A DNA stretch of 64,000 nucleotides from Dickeya lacustris (lineage in GTDB: Bacteria; Pseudomonadota; Gammaproteobacteria; Enterobacterales; Enterobacteriaceae), in NCBI RefSeq assembly GCF_029635795.1, contig NZ_CP114280.1:1426001-1490000 (forward strand). Reading direction: 5' to 3'. Under the pieces are notes generated by a model. That model was given only the letters and a program-made list of their open reading frames with translations, did no database searches and was not told the origin of the DNA. Position 1 is the first letter of the stretch; each line of letters begins with the position of its first letter. This document shows positions 41,185-50,476 of this stretch, piece after piece. The translations under genes and the position numbers were made by a program.

Positions 41185-41922
41185 TCAGTGGCTATCCTCT
41201 GGCGGAGCGGCTTTACCGATGGCGCTCAATACCCCACGTAAGATATTGAGTTCCTGTGTTTCTGGGCGCGCGCGGGTGAACAATCGACGCAGCTTATTCA
41301 TCACCTGCCCCTGATGGGTCTGACGAATAAAACCGGTTTGCAGCAGTGTCTCTTCCAAATGTTGATAAAAACGCTCGAGGTCATCAACCAATGGATAAGG
41401 GCTTTCTTCATGCGGCGGCTGCCCTTGCTGCTGCCAGTCAAGCCAGGCGACGCGAATTTCGTAAGCCAAAATTTGCACCGCCATCGCGAGATTCAGCGAA
41501 CTGTACTCAGGGTTGGCTGGAATCGCGACATGATAGTGGCATTTCTGCAACTCATCGTTAGTTAACCCAACGCGCTCACGGCCAAAAACCAGCGCCACCG
41601 GTGCATGCTGCACTTCCTGAATACTGCGCTCGCCGCATTCACGCGGTTCCAGCATCGGCCAGGGAAGCGTGCGGGAGCGTGCGCTGGTGCCAATCACCAG
41701 ACCACAGCCTTCCAGCGCCTGATCGAGCGTATCGACAATCGTCGCGTTACCAATGACATCACTGGCACCGGCAGACAGGGAAATCGCCTGTGAGTCGGGT
41801 TTTACCAGCGGGTTGACCAGCCAGAGGTTCGTTAACCCCATGGTTTTCATTGCCCTGGCTGTCGATCCCATATTGCCGGTATGGGACGTCTCCACCAGCA
41901 CAATGCGTATATTCTCTAACAT
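41185..41922 (-). CDS. trmJ: tRNA (cytidine/uridine-2'-O) methyltransferase TrmJ
   Basis: The 245-residue SPOUT methyltransferase modifies position 32 of several tRNAs. Typical knotted-fold segments are [35 protein letters not shown] and [18 protein letters not shown]. The start [14 protein letters not shown] at 41922 is the family start. It is divergent from suhB, as in E. coli. Confidence 0.95.
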   Translation of the reverse strand: MLENIRIVLVETSHTGNMGSTARAMKTMGLTNLWLVNPLVKPDSQAISLSAGASDVIGNATIVDTLDQALEGCGLVIGTSARSRTLPWPMLEPRECGERSIQEVQHAPVALVFGRERVGLTNDELQKCHYHVAIPANPEYSSLNLAMAVQILAYEIRVAWLDWQQQGQPPHEESPYPLVDDLERFYQHLEETLLQTGFIRQTHQGQVMNKLRRLFTRARPETQELNILRGVLSAIGKAAPPEDSH

Positions 41923-42052
41923 GTGGACTCTGTCATGCGAAGTGAAAAAATATCGCAGCATATTAACACAAACTTTGCTGTTTTCTCTTGCTGACGTAAT
42001 CTGCTATACTGCGCGCCGTTTTCTGTTCTTTAACATTCTTGTGGACGATACC

Positions 42053-42856
42053 ATGCATCCGATGCTTAACATCGCCGTGCGCGCTGCGCGTAAAGGCGGT
42101 AATTTAATAGCTAAAAACTACGAAACACCTGACGCCGTCGAAGCCAGTCAAAAAGGCAGTAATGATTTTGTCACTAACGTTGATCGCGATGCAGAACGTC
42201 TGATTATCGAGGTAATCCGCAAAGCCTACCCGCAGCACACCATTATCGGTGAAGAGTGCGGCGAGCTGGCCGGTGAAGATAATGACGTTCAATGGATTAT
42301 CGATCCACTGGATGGCACATCTAACTTTATTAAACGTCTTCCCCATTTTGCTGTTTCCATCGCTGTGCGCGTCAAAGGCCGCACAGAAGTCGCCGTTGTC
42401 TACGATCCTATGCGTAACGAACTGTTTACCGCTACCCGTGGTCAGGGTGCGCAGTTAAATGGTTATCGTCTGCGCGGCAGCAACGCTCGCGATTTGGACG
42501 GCACGATTCTGGCTACCGGTTTCCCGTTCAAACAAAAACAGCACAGCGCCAGTTATTTACGCATGCTGGAAGCGCTGTTTAGCCAGTGCGCGGATTTCCG
42601 TCGCACCGGTTCTGCCGCACTGGATTTGGCTTACGTTGCAGCCGGTCGTGTCGATGGCTTCTTTGAAATCGGCCTCAAACCGTGGGATTTTGCCGGAGGT
42701 GAATTGCTGGTGCGTGAGGCCGGTGGCATCGTTACCGACTTCATCGGCGGCCATAACTCATTCTCTTCTGGCAACATTGTTGCTGGCAATCCACGTGTGG
42801 TGAAAGCGCTGCTGTCCACCATCCGCGATCAATTGAGTGACGCGTTAAAACGCTAA
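42053..42856 (+). CDS. suhB: inositol-1-monophosphatase / Nus factor SuhB
   Basis: The 267-residue enzyme hydrolyses inositol monophosphate and in E. coli also joins the antitermination complex on rRNA operons. Metal-binding motifs are IGEECG, IDPLDGTSNFIK and WDFAGGELLVREAGG. The ATG at 42053 starts MHPMLNIAVRAARKGGN, the conserved N-terminus; the frame is open to 41753 within trmJ. Confidence 0.96.
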   Translation: MHPMLNIAVRAARKGGNLIAKNYETPDAVEASQKGSNDFVTNVDRDAERLIIEVIRKAYPQHTIIGEECGELAGEDNDVQWIIDPLDGTSNFIKRLPHFAVSIAVRVKGRTEVAVVYDPMRNELFTATRGQGAQLNGYRLRGSNARDLDGTILATGFPFKQKQHSASYLRMLEALFSQCADFRRTGSAALDLAYVAAGRVDGFFEIGLKPWDFAGGELLVREAGGIVTDFIGGHNSFSSGNIVAGNPRVVKALLSTIRDQLSDALKR

Positions 42857-42950
42857 TCCCGCCTTATGGGCATGTCGCCTGATGTGACATGCCCATACTG
42901 TTATTTTTCCTTACAACTCTTCCCTATTGAGTAAATGCCTAAGTTTATAT

Positions 42951-42969
42951 GATAATAATTATTAAACTC
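42951..42969 (+). promoter_or_regulatory. Fur-box-like site upstream of the ABC importer
   Basis: GATAATAATTATTAAACTC agrees with the 19-bp Fur consensus at 13 positions. It lies about 50-70 bases upstream of the binding-protein start, so iron-dependent repression of the whole importer operon is likely. Confidence 0.65.
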
Positions 42970-43021
42970 ATTCATTTGCTGCGGGCTTCCCCCGCGATAG
43001 CGGTTCATGGCAGGAAAAATT

Positions 43022-44146
43022 ATGCTAAAAAAATCATGGCATCGTCTGGTATTGGCAACCTCACTCACTCTCTCTTGTAACGGCTTTGCCACCCAATATC
43101 CCCTTACACTGACAGACATTGACGGCCAGAACGTTACCATCCAACAAGAACCACAGCGTATCGTGTTACAGGATGGGCGCGATATTATGTCGCTGGCGTT
43201 GCTCGACCGGGATAATCCGTTCAGCCGCGTCATTGCCTGGAATAATTTGCCGAAAAAACAAGACAGCGCGACCTGGGAATTGCTGAAAGGGAAATGGCCT
43301 CAGGCTGATGGTATTCTGGATATGGGCTTTGGCGACAAAGGCGATATCGAACTGGAAAGTATTCTGGCGAAAAAACCGGATTTGATGGTAGCGCAGTTGC
43401 GCGCCAAGGTGTCGCTTGAAAGCAACGGCGTTGTTAACAAGCTAAAATCGTTAGGCATTCCGCTGTTGTTTGTTGACTACGAAATCGACCCGGCAAAAAA
43501 TACCGCCGTGAGCGTTGATTTGCTTGGTAAAGTGCTCAATCGGGAAGATAACGCCAAGGCTTATACTGATTTTTATCGCCAGCATTTTGCCGATATCCAG
43601 AAAACCACGGCGGCGCAAACCAGCAAACCCAAAGTCTTTATTGAACCTATCGCCGGTAACAGCGAAGCCTGTTGCTTTAGCCACGCGCACAATGGTTGGG
43701 GCGGTTTACTGGAAGCGGTTGGCGCGAAAAATATTGGTTCAGAACTGCTGCCAGGCGCTACCGGGTTTGTATCGCTGGAAAAAGTGATCAGTGAAAAACC
43801 GGACGCTTACATCATGACCGGTTCTAAACGCGGTAACGGCGCCAGTAAAATTCTGCCGTTCGGCTATGGTGCCAGCACAGATGATATTCAGGATAAAGCC
43901 AAGGCGCTGTTAAGCCGCACGGGTGTTGATCAGGTGCCGGCTATCAAGTCAGGGCAAATCTACGGTGTTTATCACCACTTCTATAATCACCCTTACAATA
44001 TCGTTGGCATGGAATACCTGGCCAAAGCCGTTTATCCAAAAGCGTTTGCCAGCCTGAACCCGGATGATACTTACCACTACATTGTCCGTCATTTCACCAC
44101 ATTGCCTGACAGCAACTTTATTTTTGCCCGCAAACTGGCCGAGTAA
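43022..44146 (+). CDS. metal/siderophore ABC transporter substrate-binding protein
   Basis: This FecB/FepB-like periplasmic protein has about 374 residues with a signal peptide ending near GFA at residue 24. The start MLKKSWHRL at 43022 gives the better signal peptide; an ATG five codons upstream (43007) is possible. The binding-protein folds are seen in RIVLQDGRDIMSLAL and KPDLMVAQLR. A vicinal Cys pair, EACCFSH, occurs near residue 216 and recurs in the paralogue at 46166-47287. It is first in a three-gene operon with permease and ATPase, behind a Fur-like box. The ligand is probably an iron chelate, but it could be another metal. Confidence 0.82.
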   Translation: MLKKSWHRLVLATSLTLSCNGFATQYPLTLTDIDGQNVTIQQEPQRIVLQDGRDIMSLALLDRDNPFSRVIAWNNLPKKQDSATWELLKGKWPQADGILDMGFGDKGDIELESILAKKPDLMVAQLRAKVSLESNGVVNKLKSLGIPLLFVDYEIDPAKNTAVSVDLLGKVLNREDNAKAYTDFYRQHFADIQKTTAAQTSKPKVFIEPIAGNSEACCFSHAHNGWGGLLEAVGAKNIGSELLPGATGFVSLEKVISEKPDAYIMTGSKRGNGASKILPFGYGASTDDIQDKAKALLSRTGVDQVPAIKSGQIYGVYHHFYNHPYNIVGMEYLAKAVYPKAFASLNPDDTYHYIVRHFTTLPDSNFIFARKLAE

Positions 44147-44155
44147 TCATCATCC

Positions 44156-45238
44156 ATGAGCGTAACCACTGAACCTTCCCTCAGCCGTGTCAGCACGGCT
44201 GAAAACAGCGCGATAAGCCGCTATCGCCATGTTATTCGCCATCGCCTGATGATTATGGGCCTGTTGGCGGTGGCGATTGTGGCGTCGCTACTGCTGGATT
44301 TTGTGCTCGGCCCTTCGGGCTTGCCGTTACATGTGCTGTGGCAAACCCTGACGGACCCGGCCAATGCCGATGCCGGTAGCCGGGTTATCGTCTGGGACAT
44401 TCGTCTACCGTATGCGTTGATGGCGGTGGTGGTTGGCCTGGCGTTGGGGTTAGCGGGTGCGGAAATGCAAACTATCCTCAACAACCCGCTGGCCAGTCCA
44501 TTTACGCTTGGGGTTTCCTCTGCGGCGGCGTTTGGTGCCGCGCTGGCGATTGTCCTGGGTATCGGTATCCCCGGGGTTCCGGCGCAATGGTTTATTTCTG
44601 CTAACGCCTTTGTCTTCGCGCTGCTGGCCGCCTTGTTGCTAGACGGGATTACCCGCTGGACTAAGGTGGCAACTTCCGGTGTGGTGCTGTTTGGTATCGC
44701 GCTGGTGTTTACCTTTAACGCGCTGGTTTCGATTCTGCAATTCATCGCTAACGAAGATACGTTACAAGGGCTGGTGTTCTGGACGATGGGCAGTCTGGCA
44801 CGCTCTTCCTGGGAAAAACTCGGGATACTGCTACTGGTATTGGCGATTGTGATGCCGCTGTCGATGATGAGCGCATGGAAACTGACGGCACTGCGTTTAG
44901 GGGAAGACCGCGCGATCAGCTTCGGTATTAATGTACGCCGCCTGCGGCTGGCTACACTGCTGCGCATTAGTCTGCTATCCGCGCTGTCCGTGGCCTTCGT
45001 CGGCCCAATCGGTTTTATCGGGCTGGTTGCTCCACACATCGCGCGGCTTATTTTCGGCGAAGATCATCGCTTTTATTTACCGGCCAGCGCCCTGACCGGC
45101 GCACTCGTGTTGTCACTGGCGTCCGTTGCTTCGAAAAACTTACTGCCGGGCGTCATCATTCCTGTGGGTATCGTCACATCGTTGGTTGGCGTGCCGTTTT
45201 TCCTGAGCATTATTTTACGCAACCGGGGGAACGTATGA
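44156..45238 (+). CDS. FecCD/BtuC-type ABC transporter permease
   Basis: The 360-residue inner-membrane protein has about nine to ten membrane segments. Family motifs are LRLPYALMAVVVGLALGLAGAEMQTILNNPLASPF-like (only parts quoted here) and GFIGLVAPHIARLIFGEDHR, the loop that contacts the ATPase. The N-terminal 25 residues are hydrophilic. A single permease gene implies a homodimer. It begins nine bases after the binding-protein stop and overlaps the ATPase start by four bases. Confidence 0.9.
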   Translation: MSVTTEPSLSRVSTAENSAISRYRHVIRHRLMIMGLLAVAIVASLLLDFVLGPSGLPLHVLWQTLTDPANADAGSRVIVWDIRLPYALMAVVVGLALGLAGAEMQTILNNPLASPFTLGVSSAAAFGAALAIVLGIGIPGVPAQWFISANAFVFALLAALLLDGITRWTKVATSGVVLFGIALVFTFNALVSILQFIANEDTLQGLVFWTMGSLARSSWEKLGILLLVLAIVMPLSMMSAWKLTALRLGEDRAISFGINVRRLRLATLLRISLLSALSVAFVGPIGFIGLVAPHIARLIFGEDHRFYLPASALTGALVLSLASVASKNLLPGVIIPVGIVTSLVGVPFFLSIILRNRGNV

Positions 45239-46023
45239 GCCGTCACGGTTTATCTATCGCCACGTTTTCAGCCGGTTATCCGAAACGCCGCGTCATTAAC
45301 CAATTGTCTGTTCCGCTGCTGCCTCGCGGCAAGATAACGGTTTTGTTAGGGCCAAACGGCAGCGGTAAATCAACCCTGCTACGGGCGCTGGCGGGCTTAG
45401 GTGAGGCCCAGGGCGATTTACTGCTTGATGACGATAACCTGATGCAGTTGCCGTTCGCCAAGCGCGCCGAGAAAGTGGTGTATCTGCCGCAATCGCTCCC
45501 GGCGGGCGTGCATCTACACGTGCTGGAATCAATTATCGTCGCCCAGCGCGCCAGCGGTGCGCACCACCCTGATAGTGAGCAGGATGTGATGACGCTGCTG
45601 CGCCAGTTGGGTATCGAGCATCTGGCCATGAGCTACCTTGATCAGCTCTCCGGCGGGCAGAAACAGCTGGTTGGTCTGGCGCAATCGCTTATTCGCCAGC
45701 CGTCATTGCTATTACTTGATGAACCCCTCAGCGCACTCGACCTGAATTATCAATTTCACGTCATGGACTTGGTACGTCAGGAAACGCGCAAGCGCGATAT
45801 CGTCACCGTGGTCGTTGTGCATGATATCAACATCGCACTGCGCCACGGCGATCATGTACTGATGCTAAAAGACGGTAGGCTGATTGCCGATGGCGAGCCG
45901 GCCGAAGTCATCAGCGAGCAGAGTCTGGCGCAGGTTTACGGCGTGCGTGGGCGAATTGAACGCTGCTCACGCGGTATACCGCAAGTGATGATTGACGGGC
46001 TGGTTGCCGAACCCACGTTCTGA
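45235..46023 (+). CDS. ABC transporter ATPase, FepC-like
   Basis: The 262-residue ATPase has Walker A GPNGSGKST (about 39-47), signature LSGGQKQL, Walker B SLLLLDEPLSALD and the switch His in VVVHDIN. It overlaps the permease gene by ATGA, which indicates coupled translation. It should drive import of the iron chelate bound by either of the two nearby binding proteins. Confidence 0.9.
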   Translation: MSRHGLSIATFSAGYPKRRVINQLSVPLLPRGKITVLLGPNGSGKSTLLRALAGLGEAQGDLLLDDDNLMQLPFAKRAEKVVYLPQSLPAGVHLHVLESIIVAQRASGAHHPDSEQDVMTLLRQLGIEHLAMSYLDQLSGGQKQLVGLAQSLIRQPSLLLLDEPLSALDLNYQFHVMDLVRQETRKRDIVTVVVVHDINIALRHGDHVLMLKDGRLIADGEPAEVISEQSLAQVYGVRGRIERCSRGIPQVMIDGLVAEPTF

Positions 46024-46055
46024 TTAGCACAAACCGCCATAAAGCAAACCGCCAT

Positions 46056-46094
46056 AAAAAAGCCCCGCTCATCTTACCAGAGCGGGGCTTTTTG
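46056..46094. terminator. bidirectional terminator between converging importer genes
   Basis: AGCCCCGCTC (46061-46070) and GAGCGGGGCT (46080-46089) form a perfect stem with a 9-base loop. An A-run lies on the left and a T-run on the right, so it can end transcripts from both sides. Confidence 0.9.
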
Positions 46095-46122
46095 CTATTT
46101 GCTATTTGTTATTTGCTATATG
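46089..46122. repeat. short tandem repeats of TTTGCTA
   Basis: Four near-identical 7-base units (TTTGCTA, with one TTTGTTA) follow the terminator. Just before the terminator AAACCGCCATAAA is also present twice. No function is evident. Confidence 0.7.
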
Positions 46123-46165
46123 ACATCACGCCGTTATTGCTACGTCGCGATGCCATGATGTGTTG

Positions 46166-47287
46166 TCAGGGTTTGGCTGGCAGCGTCACCCAATATCCCG
46201 GCTGGTACGGCAACGGCAGGAATTTTTCATGGAAGGTGCGGAAAGTTGCATCTGGGTCGATGTCTTTAAACAAGTCAGGGTGCAACCACTTTGCGATAAC
46301 CTGAATCGCCACAAACTGATACGGACTGTCATAGAACTGATGCCAGATGGCATGGGCATTACCGTTGCTGGCTACCGGCAAGGTTTTAAAGGCTGAACGG
46401 GTCATCAGTTTCTGCAAACGTTGCAACGCTTGTGCTGCATCGGCACCGGGGCCCACGCCAACCCAGCCGTTAGCGGTATTGTAATTTTTCCAGTTCGCCC
46501 CGGTCACAATCACCACGTCAGGGCGCGCGCTGATAATCTGCTCGGGATTCAAGGTGCCAAACGTACCAGGAATAATCCCTTTGGCAATGTTAGTCCCCCC
46601 CGCCGCTTCAACCATTTTGCCAAAGTTTTCATCGCCAAATGACATGCAGCACTCTTCATCATAGCCGCCAGCACGGTCAATCATCACTTTAGGGCGAGAC
46701 CCCTGATAGTGTTTCAGGCGTTCTGTCACCAGCTCAATCTGTTGACGACGGAACTGGATAATGTCATTGGCTCGCTCAGGTTTTCCCAGCAACTGCCCCA
46801 TGATGCGGATGCTCTTCTCGGCATTCTCAAACGGTTTTTCACGAAAATCGATAAAGACGACCGGAATACCCAACCCATTGAGCTTCTCGATAAGCTTGGC
46901 TTCATCGGTCGCGGCTTTGGCCTCAAGATTCATCAGCACCAAATCTGGCTTCAGGTTTACAGCCTGCTCAACGTTAAATGTGCCGTCTTTCGCACCGCCG
47001 AACGTGGGCAGTTTTTTGATCTGCGGATATTTATTTTCATAGGCGATATAGCCGTCATAATCGGCTTTTGGCAAATCATCACGCCAGCCGACGACGCGCT
47101 GGAACGGCGCTTCAGTATCAAATGCCGCCAGTAAATAAATCTGCCGCCCTTCCCCCAAAATAATGCGTTTGACTTCTGATTTAATTTCTACCGTTCTGCC
47201 GCTCACGTCATTAATGACTATCGGAGCGGCTTTCACGGCTGAAGCCAGACCAAACACCATGCCAACGGCATACAACCATTTCTTCAT
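46166..47287 (-). CDS. second metal/siderophore ABC substrate-binding protein
   Basis: The 373-residue periplasmic protein has a signal peptide ending at VKA (residue 20). It is a paralogue of the binding protein at 43022-44146: both share an early RII/V-L-(E/D)GR block, a vicinal Cys pair (here EECCMSFGDENFGKMVEAAGG) and the C-terminal pattern that begins with an aromatic-rich HxFYxxPY segment. It is transcribed alone towards the importer operon from a Fur-box promoter. It may use the same permease/ATPase with a different ligand. That partnership is inference. Confidence 0.82.
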   Translation of the reverse strand: MKKWLYAVGMVFGLASAVKAAPIVINDVSGRTVEIKSEVKRIILGEGRQIYLLAAFDTEAPFQRVVGWRDDLPKADYDGYIAYENKYPQIKKLPTFGGAKDGTFNVEQAVNLKPDLVLMNLEAKAATDEAKLIEKLNGLGIPVVFIDFREKPFENAEKSIRIMGQLLGKPERANDIIQFRRQQIELVTERLKHYQGSRPKVMIDRAGGYDEECCMSFGDENFGKMVEAAGGTNIAKGIIPGTFGTLNPEQIISARPDVVIVTGANWKNYNTANGWVGVGPGADAAQALQRLQKLMTRSAFKTLPVASNGNAHAIWHQFYDSPYQFVAIQVIAKWLHPDLFKDIDPDATFRTFHEKFLPLPYQPGYWVTLPAKP

Positions 47288-47312
47288 TCTCTAATTCCCT
47301 GCGTCTCTTATG

Positions 47313-47331
47313 GATAATGAGAGTTATTATC
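47313..47331 (-). promoter_or_regulatory. Fur box upstream of the second binding-protein gene
   Basis: On the minus strand GATAATAACTCTCATTATC matches the 19-bp Fur consensus at 15 positions. It lies 26-44 bases upstream of the start codon. Confidence 0.82.
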
Positions 47332-47457
47332 ATTCAAAGTGAATAATAAAGTTGCGCACAGATTCGAGCAATCTTTTTTGCATTCAAGCATCAGATCTTG
47401 ATGAAAAAACGCGCCCATCATCAATGACAGAGAAAACAGAGCAGAATAGCCAGGCCG

Positions 47458-48501
47458 TCACTGGCCGAGGATAGGACGAATGCCGCCCATCATCTCGGGC
47501 TGCGTCGTCAGATAGAGGGCCAGACCCACTAGCGTCAGGATAATCCCCCCCGCCAAAGACAGCAGTGACCACATAACCGGTTGCCAGCGAGAGGGGGTGC
47601 GATGTTGGCTCAAGCGCTCAAACAGCTGACGACAACACTGCACCGCAACGCCTAACAAAGAAACTGTCAGCGCAGTCCCACACGCCATCGCCAGTGCGCA
47701 AGCCATTCCCCAGGCAAACACGTTCAACACTTTGGCAAACAGCAACACCATGATGGCCCCGGAGCACGGGCGTAACCCCATCGTCAAGACCACCATGGCT
47801 CGGGTGCGCCAGCCATCGCCCTGATGGAGCGCCTGCGCGGTTGGTACATGCTGATGACCACAGCCACACGCAGCCTCATGACGCGGTAAACTCACGGCAG
47901 CCGTCACCGCACGGGCAGGATGCGCGCTTGCAAGCGGCATGAACCGGTGAATATGCAGTTTGGGACGACGCGCGCACAACGCCAGTAAGCGGCGCATCGC
48001 ACGCAGACACAGCCACCCACCCAATACCATCACCAAAACAAAACTGCTTTTCTCCACCCAAAAACTGCTGGCATGAAGTACCCGACTGGATAATTGCAAT
48101 ACCGTCAAAACTAACGTAACTAAACCAATCGCCATACCGCCTTGCAGCAAGGCGGCTGCGCAGGTCAGTTGCAGGCTGCTTTTGAGCCGCGAAGGATGGG
48201 TAGCCAGATAGGTTGTAATCACCATTTTGCCATGTCCCGGCCCAACGGCATGGATAACGCCATAGACCAGACTAAACCCCATTAATGTCCAACCCGCCTG
48301 ATGAGGATCGGCATGAACATGTTGCAATAGCTCGGCCATCTGCTGGTGCAACGCGCGTTGCCACGCCATACATTGCAATAGAATTGTCGGCCAGAAAGCC
48401 ACCAGTAACCACACGACAAGCGCAAGCAGCGCGAAGCACAGCAGCAGCGGCCAAATAAACCGGGCGTATCGGTACAAGCGCGACGGCAACATCACTGGCA
48501 T
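47458..48501 (-). CDS. NicO-family nickel/cobalt transporter
   Basis: The 347-residue membrane protein belongs to the NicO/RcnA-like family. An N-terminal anchor (about 15-40) is followed by GVIHAVGPGHGKMVITTYL, the histidine-rich family motif of the second helix, and GLRPCSGAIMVLLFAK in a later helix. A central loop carries His residues (AACGCGHQHV). It overlaps the DUF1007 gene upstream by ten bases. Transport of Ni or Co, and direction, are inferred from the family; the neighbouring Fur-controlled genes suggest a metal context. Confidence 0.82.
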   Translation of the reverse strand: MPVMLPSRLYRYARFIWPLLLCFALLALVVWLLVAFWPTILLQCMAWQRALHQQMAELLQHVHADPHQAGWTLMGFSLVYGVIHAVGPGHGKMVITTYLATHPSRLKSSLQLTCAAALLQGGMAIGLVTLVLTVLQLSSRVLHASSFWVEKSSFVLVMVLGGWLCLRAMRRLLALCARRPKLHIHRFMPLASAHPARAVTAAVSLPRHEAACGCGHQHVPTAQALHQGDGWRTRAMVVLTMGLRPCSGAIMVLLFAKVLNVFAWGMACALAMACGTALTVSLLGVAVQCCRQLFERLSQHRTPSRWQPVMWSLLSLAGGIILTLVGLALYLTTQPEMMGGIRPILGQ

Positions 48502-49157
48502 TGCAGCGTTACCCGTTGGGCAAATTGTTTGCCGAGTTCAATCGTTTTGGCCGGTCGGGCATCTTTATCCAGCGCCTGAGCATAAGATTGAAGTGAGGCA
48601 TCCGGCTTTGGTGTGACAAGCGTCGTTTTACAACGGCCGCTCAATGCCGGGGAGAGTTGAATAGCACTATCATCTTTATAAGACATATCAACAAAATAGC
48701 TCGGATCATAGGTTGAAATTTGCAACGGTGCTCCGGTGAGGGACTGCGGGTGGGCCAACGGCAAAACAAATGCTAAAACCGCTTTGTTACCTTCACGCGA
48801 CAAATGATACTCCGTTGGCATCGGCTGGTATTTGACGGCCTTGCCCTCACGATAGACATCCGTGAAATAGTGCTGCCCCAGCACATTTGCCATCACCTCC
48901 GCCGCCAATTTCTTCCAGACTTCGGATGTGTTATTCGCATTCACGGCGTCATACAGTAAATCCGCTGAGGTGATAGGGTCCATTATCCAGGTCATACGTA
49001 ACCCGGTTATCTGCTCATTACTCCCTTCAATGGTCGTTTTCATGTCAATGAAGCTGTGTGGATGCGCCAGCGCCTGAGGCCCCCATAGCACGCCAGTGAC
49101 AAGCAAGAGATAGCTTACCCAACGTAATGAAAAGCCCGAATTGTTATAATGTAACAT
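48492..49157 (-). CDS. DUF1007 periplasmic protein, partner of the NicO transporter
   Basis: The 221-residue protein has a signal sequence (about 1-32, ending ALA) followed by HPHSFIDMKT, the usual first motif of DUF1007 proteins. A conserved SYFVDMSYKD segment lies later. DUF1007 genes are commonly paired with NicO transporters, and the His-rich start of the mature protein may bind the metal. ATG 49157 is used; a GTG four codons upstream (49169) is an alternative. Confidence 0.78.
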   Translation of the reverse strand: MLHYNNSGFSLRWVSYLLLVTGVLWGPQALAHPHSFIDMKTTIEGSNEQITGLRMTWIMDPITSADLLYDAVNANNTSEVWKKLAAEVMANVLGQHYFTDVYREGKAVKYQPMPTEYHLSREGNKAVLAFVLPLAHPQSLTGAPLQISTYDPSYFVDMSYKDDSAIQLSPALSGRCKTTLVTPKPDASLQSYAQALDKDARPAKTIELGKQFAQRVTLQCQ

Positions 49158-49199
49158 TTCTTGTCTCACCTGTTTAACCTATCGCCGACAGCACGCGGT

Positions 49200-50354
49200 T
49201 TACCCCCTTTGTGCCTTCACCACGGGGCGCAATACCCATACCGGCAGCGATAATGCCGCCATCACCCAAAACGTTCCGCCCTGAAGATACTCAAACAGAA
49301 CCCCAGACAGTACCGTCATAACCGCGATGGCTCCCCCACTGGCTAATGCCGAATAAGCGGCCTGTAACCGCAGTACATCGGCATCATGACGGGCGGAAAT
49401 AAACTTCATGACCGCCAGATGACAAACCGTAAATGTTCCACAATGCAGAATCTGCATCACTATCAGCCAGGGAAGCGACACGGTATATCCCATCAACCCC
49501 CAGCGCACCACACCGCACACGGCAGAGAGCAGCAACAAACCGGATGCGCTCCAGCGACGAAATAACCGCCGACTCAGCGCGAACACGATAATTTCAGCCA
49601 CCACGCCAAGTGACCACAAATAGCCAATAACCGCAGCGGAGTACCCTGCCTGTTGCCAGTAAATGACGCTAAAACCGTAGTAAGCCGCATGCGCGCCCTG
49701 TAACAACGCCACACACAGCAATAAACGCCAGACGGCAGACTCCCGTAACAAAATAAGCCAGGGCGTAGCAGGCTGCTGCACTGCCGCGTGTACGCGCTTA
49801 TGTCCTCCCGGCATGACATGGGGTTGCAATAGCATGCCAAGCAGCATGGACAACACACCAAGCGTCAGTACCAGTAAAATCACCGGATGCCCCCATACGG
49901 AAACCATCTGCCCGGTGACGGCAGAGCCAATAACAAACGCGATCGATCCCCAGAGCCTCACCCGGCCATAATCGAGTGTGATTTGCTTTTGCCAGGTCGC
50001 CGCCAGCGCATCGCTTAATGGCATCAAGGGCGCAAAGAACAGGTTAAAACCGGTCATCACCAGTACCAGCCAAAGCCAGGTGCTACCGAACCAAAAACCG
50101 ATAACCGTCAATAGCGATAACAGCGCCAGCACACGTAATGCGGTAATCAAACGCGCCGGGTCATTCACCAACGGCGTAATAAACAGACTCCCAATAAAAC
50201 GTGCAGCCAGCCCTATTCCCAGTAAGCCGCCGATAGCTTCAGCGGATAAACCTTCGCCCTTAAGCCAGCCGCCCCAAAAAGGCAGGAAAACGCCGTAACT
50301 GAAAAAATAGGTAAAATAGCCAAGTGCCAGCCAGTATGTTGATTGCAGAACCAT
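49200..50354 (-). CDS. hcaT: MFS transporter HcaT (3-phenylpropionate transporter family)
   Basis: The 384-residue protein has twelve predicted membrane segments and the start LALGYFTYFFSYGVFLPFWGGWLK typical of HcaT. In E. coli HcaT is proposed to import 3-phenylpropionate and lies in the same suhB-glyA interval. The hca catabolic genes are not in this window, so the substrate here is uncertain. Confidence 0.85.
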   Translation of the reverse strand: MVLQSTYWLALGYFTYFFSYGVFLPFWGGWLKGEGLSAEAIGGLLGIGLAARFIGSLFITPLVNDPARLITALRVLALLSLLTVIGFWFGSTWLWLVLVMTGFNLFFAPLMPLSDALAATWQKQITLDYGRVRLWGSIAFVIGSAVTGQMVSVWGHPVILLVLTLGVLSMLLGMLLQPHVMPGGHKRVHAAVQQPATPWLILLRESAVWRLLLCVALLQGAHAAYYGFSVIYWQQAGYSAAVIGYLWSLGVVAEIIVFALSRRLFRRWSASGLLLLSAVCGVVRWGLMGYTVSLPWLIVMQILHCGTFTVCHLAVMKFISARHDADVLRLQAAYSALASGGAIAVMTVLSGVLFEYLQGGTFWVMAALSLPVWVLRPVVKAQRG

Positions 50355-50423
50355 GTTGCCCCCTTATTGCTCATTACTCTGTCAGACGGCTTTTGCTGAC
50401 GCAACGATAAGTCGCAAAAGAAA

Positions 50424-50445
50424 ACGCCAGCCCGAAGGCTGGCGT
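50424..50445 (-). terminator. intrinsic terminator after glyA
   Basis: ACGCCAGCC and GGCTGGCGT form a perfect 9-bp stem with a 4-base loop. On the minus strand TTTCTTTTGCG follows. It lies 32 bases past the glyA stop. Confidence 0.88.
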
Positions 50446-50476
50446 TAGCGTATAAGCGGACAGTAACCGACAACTA

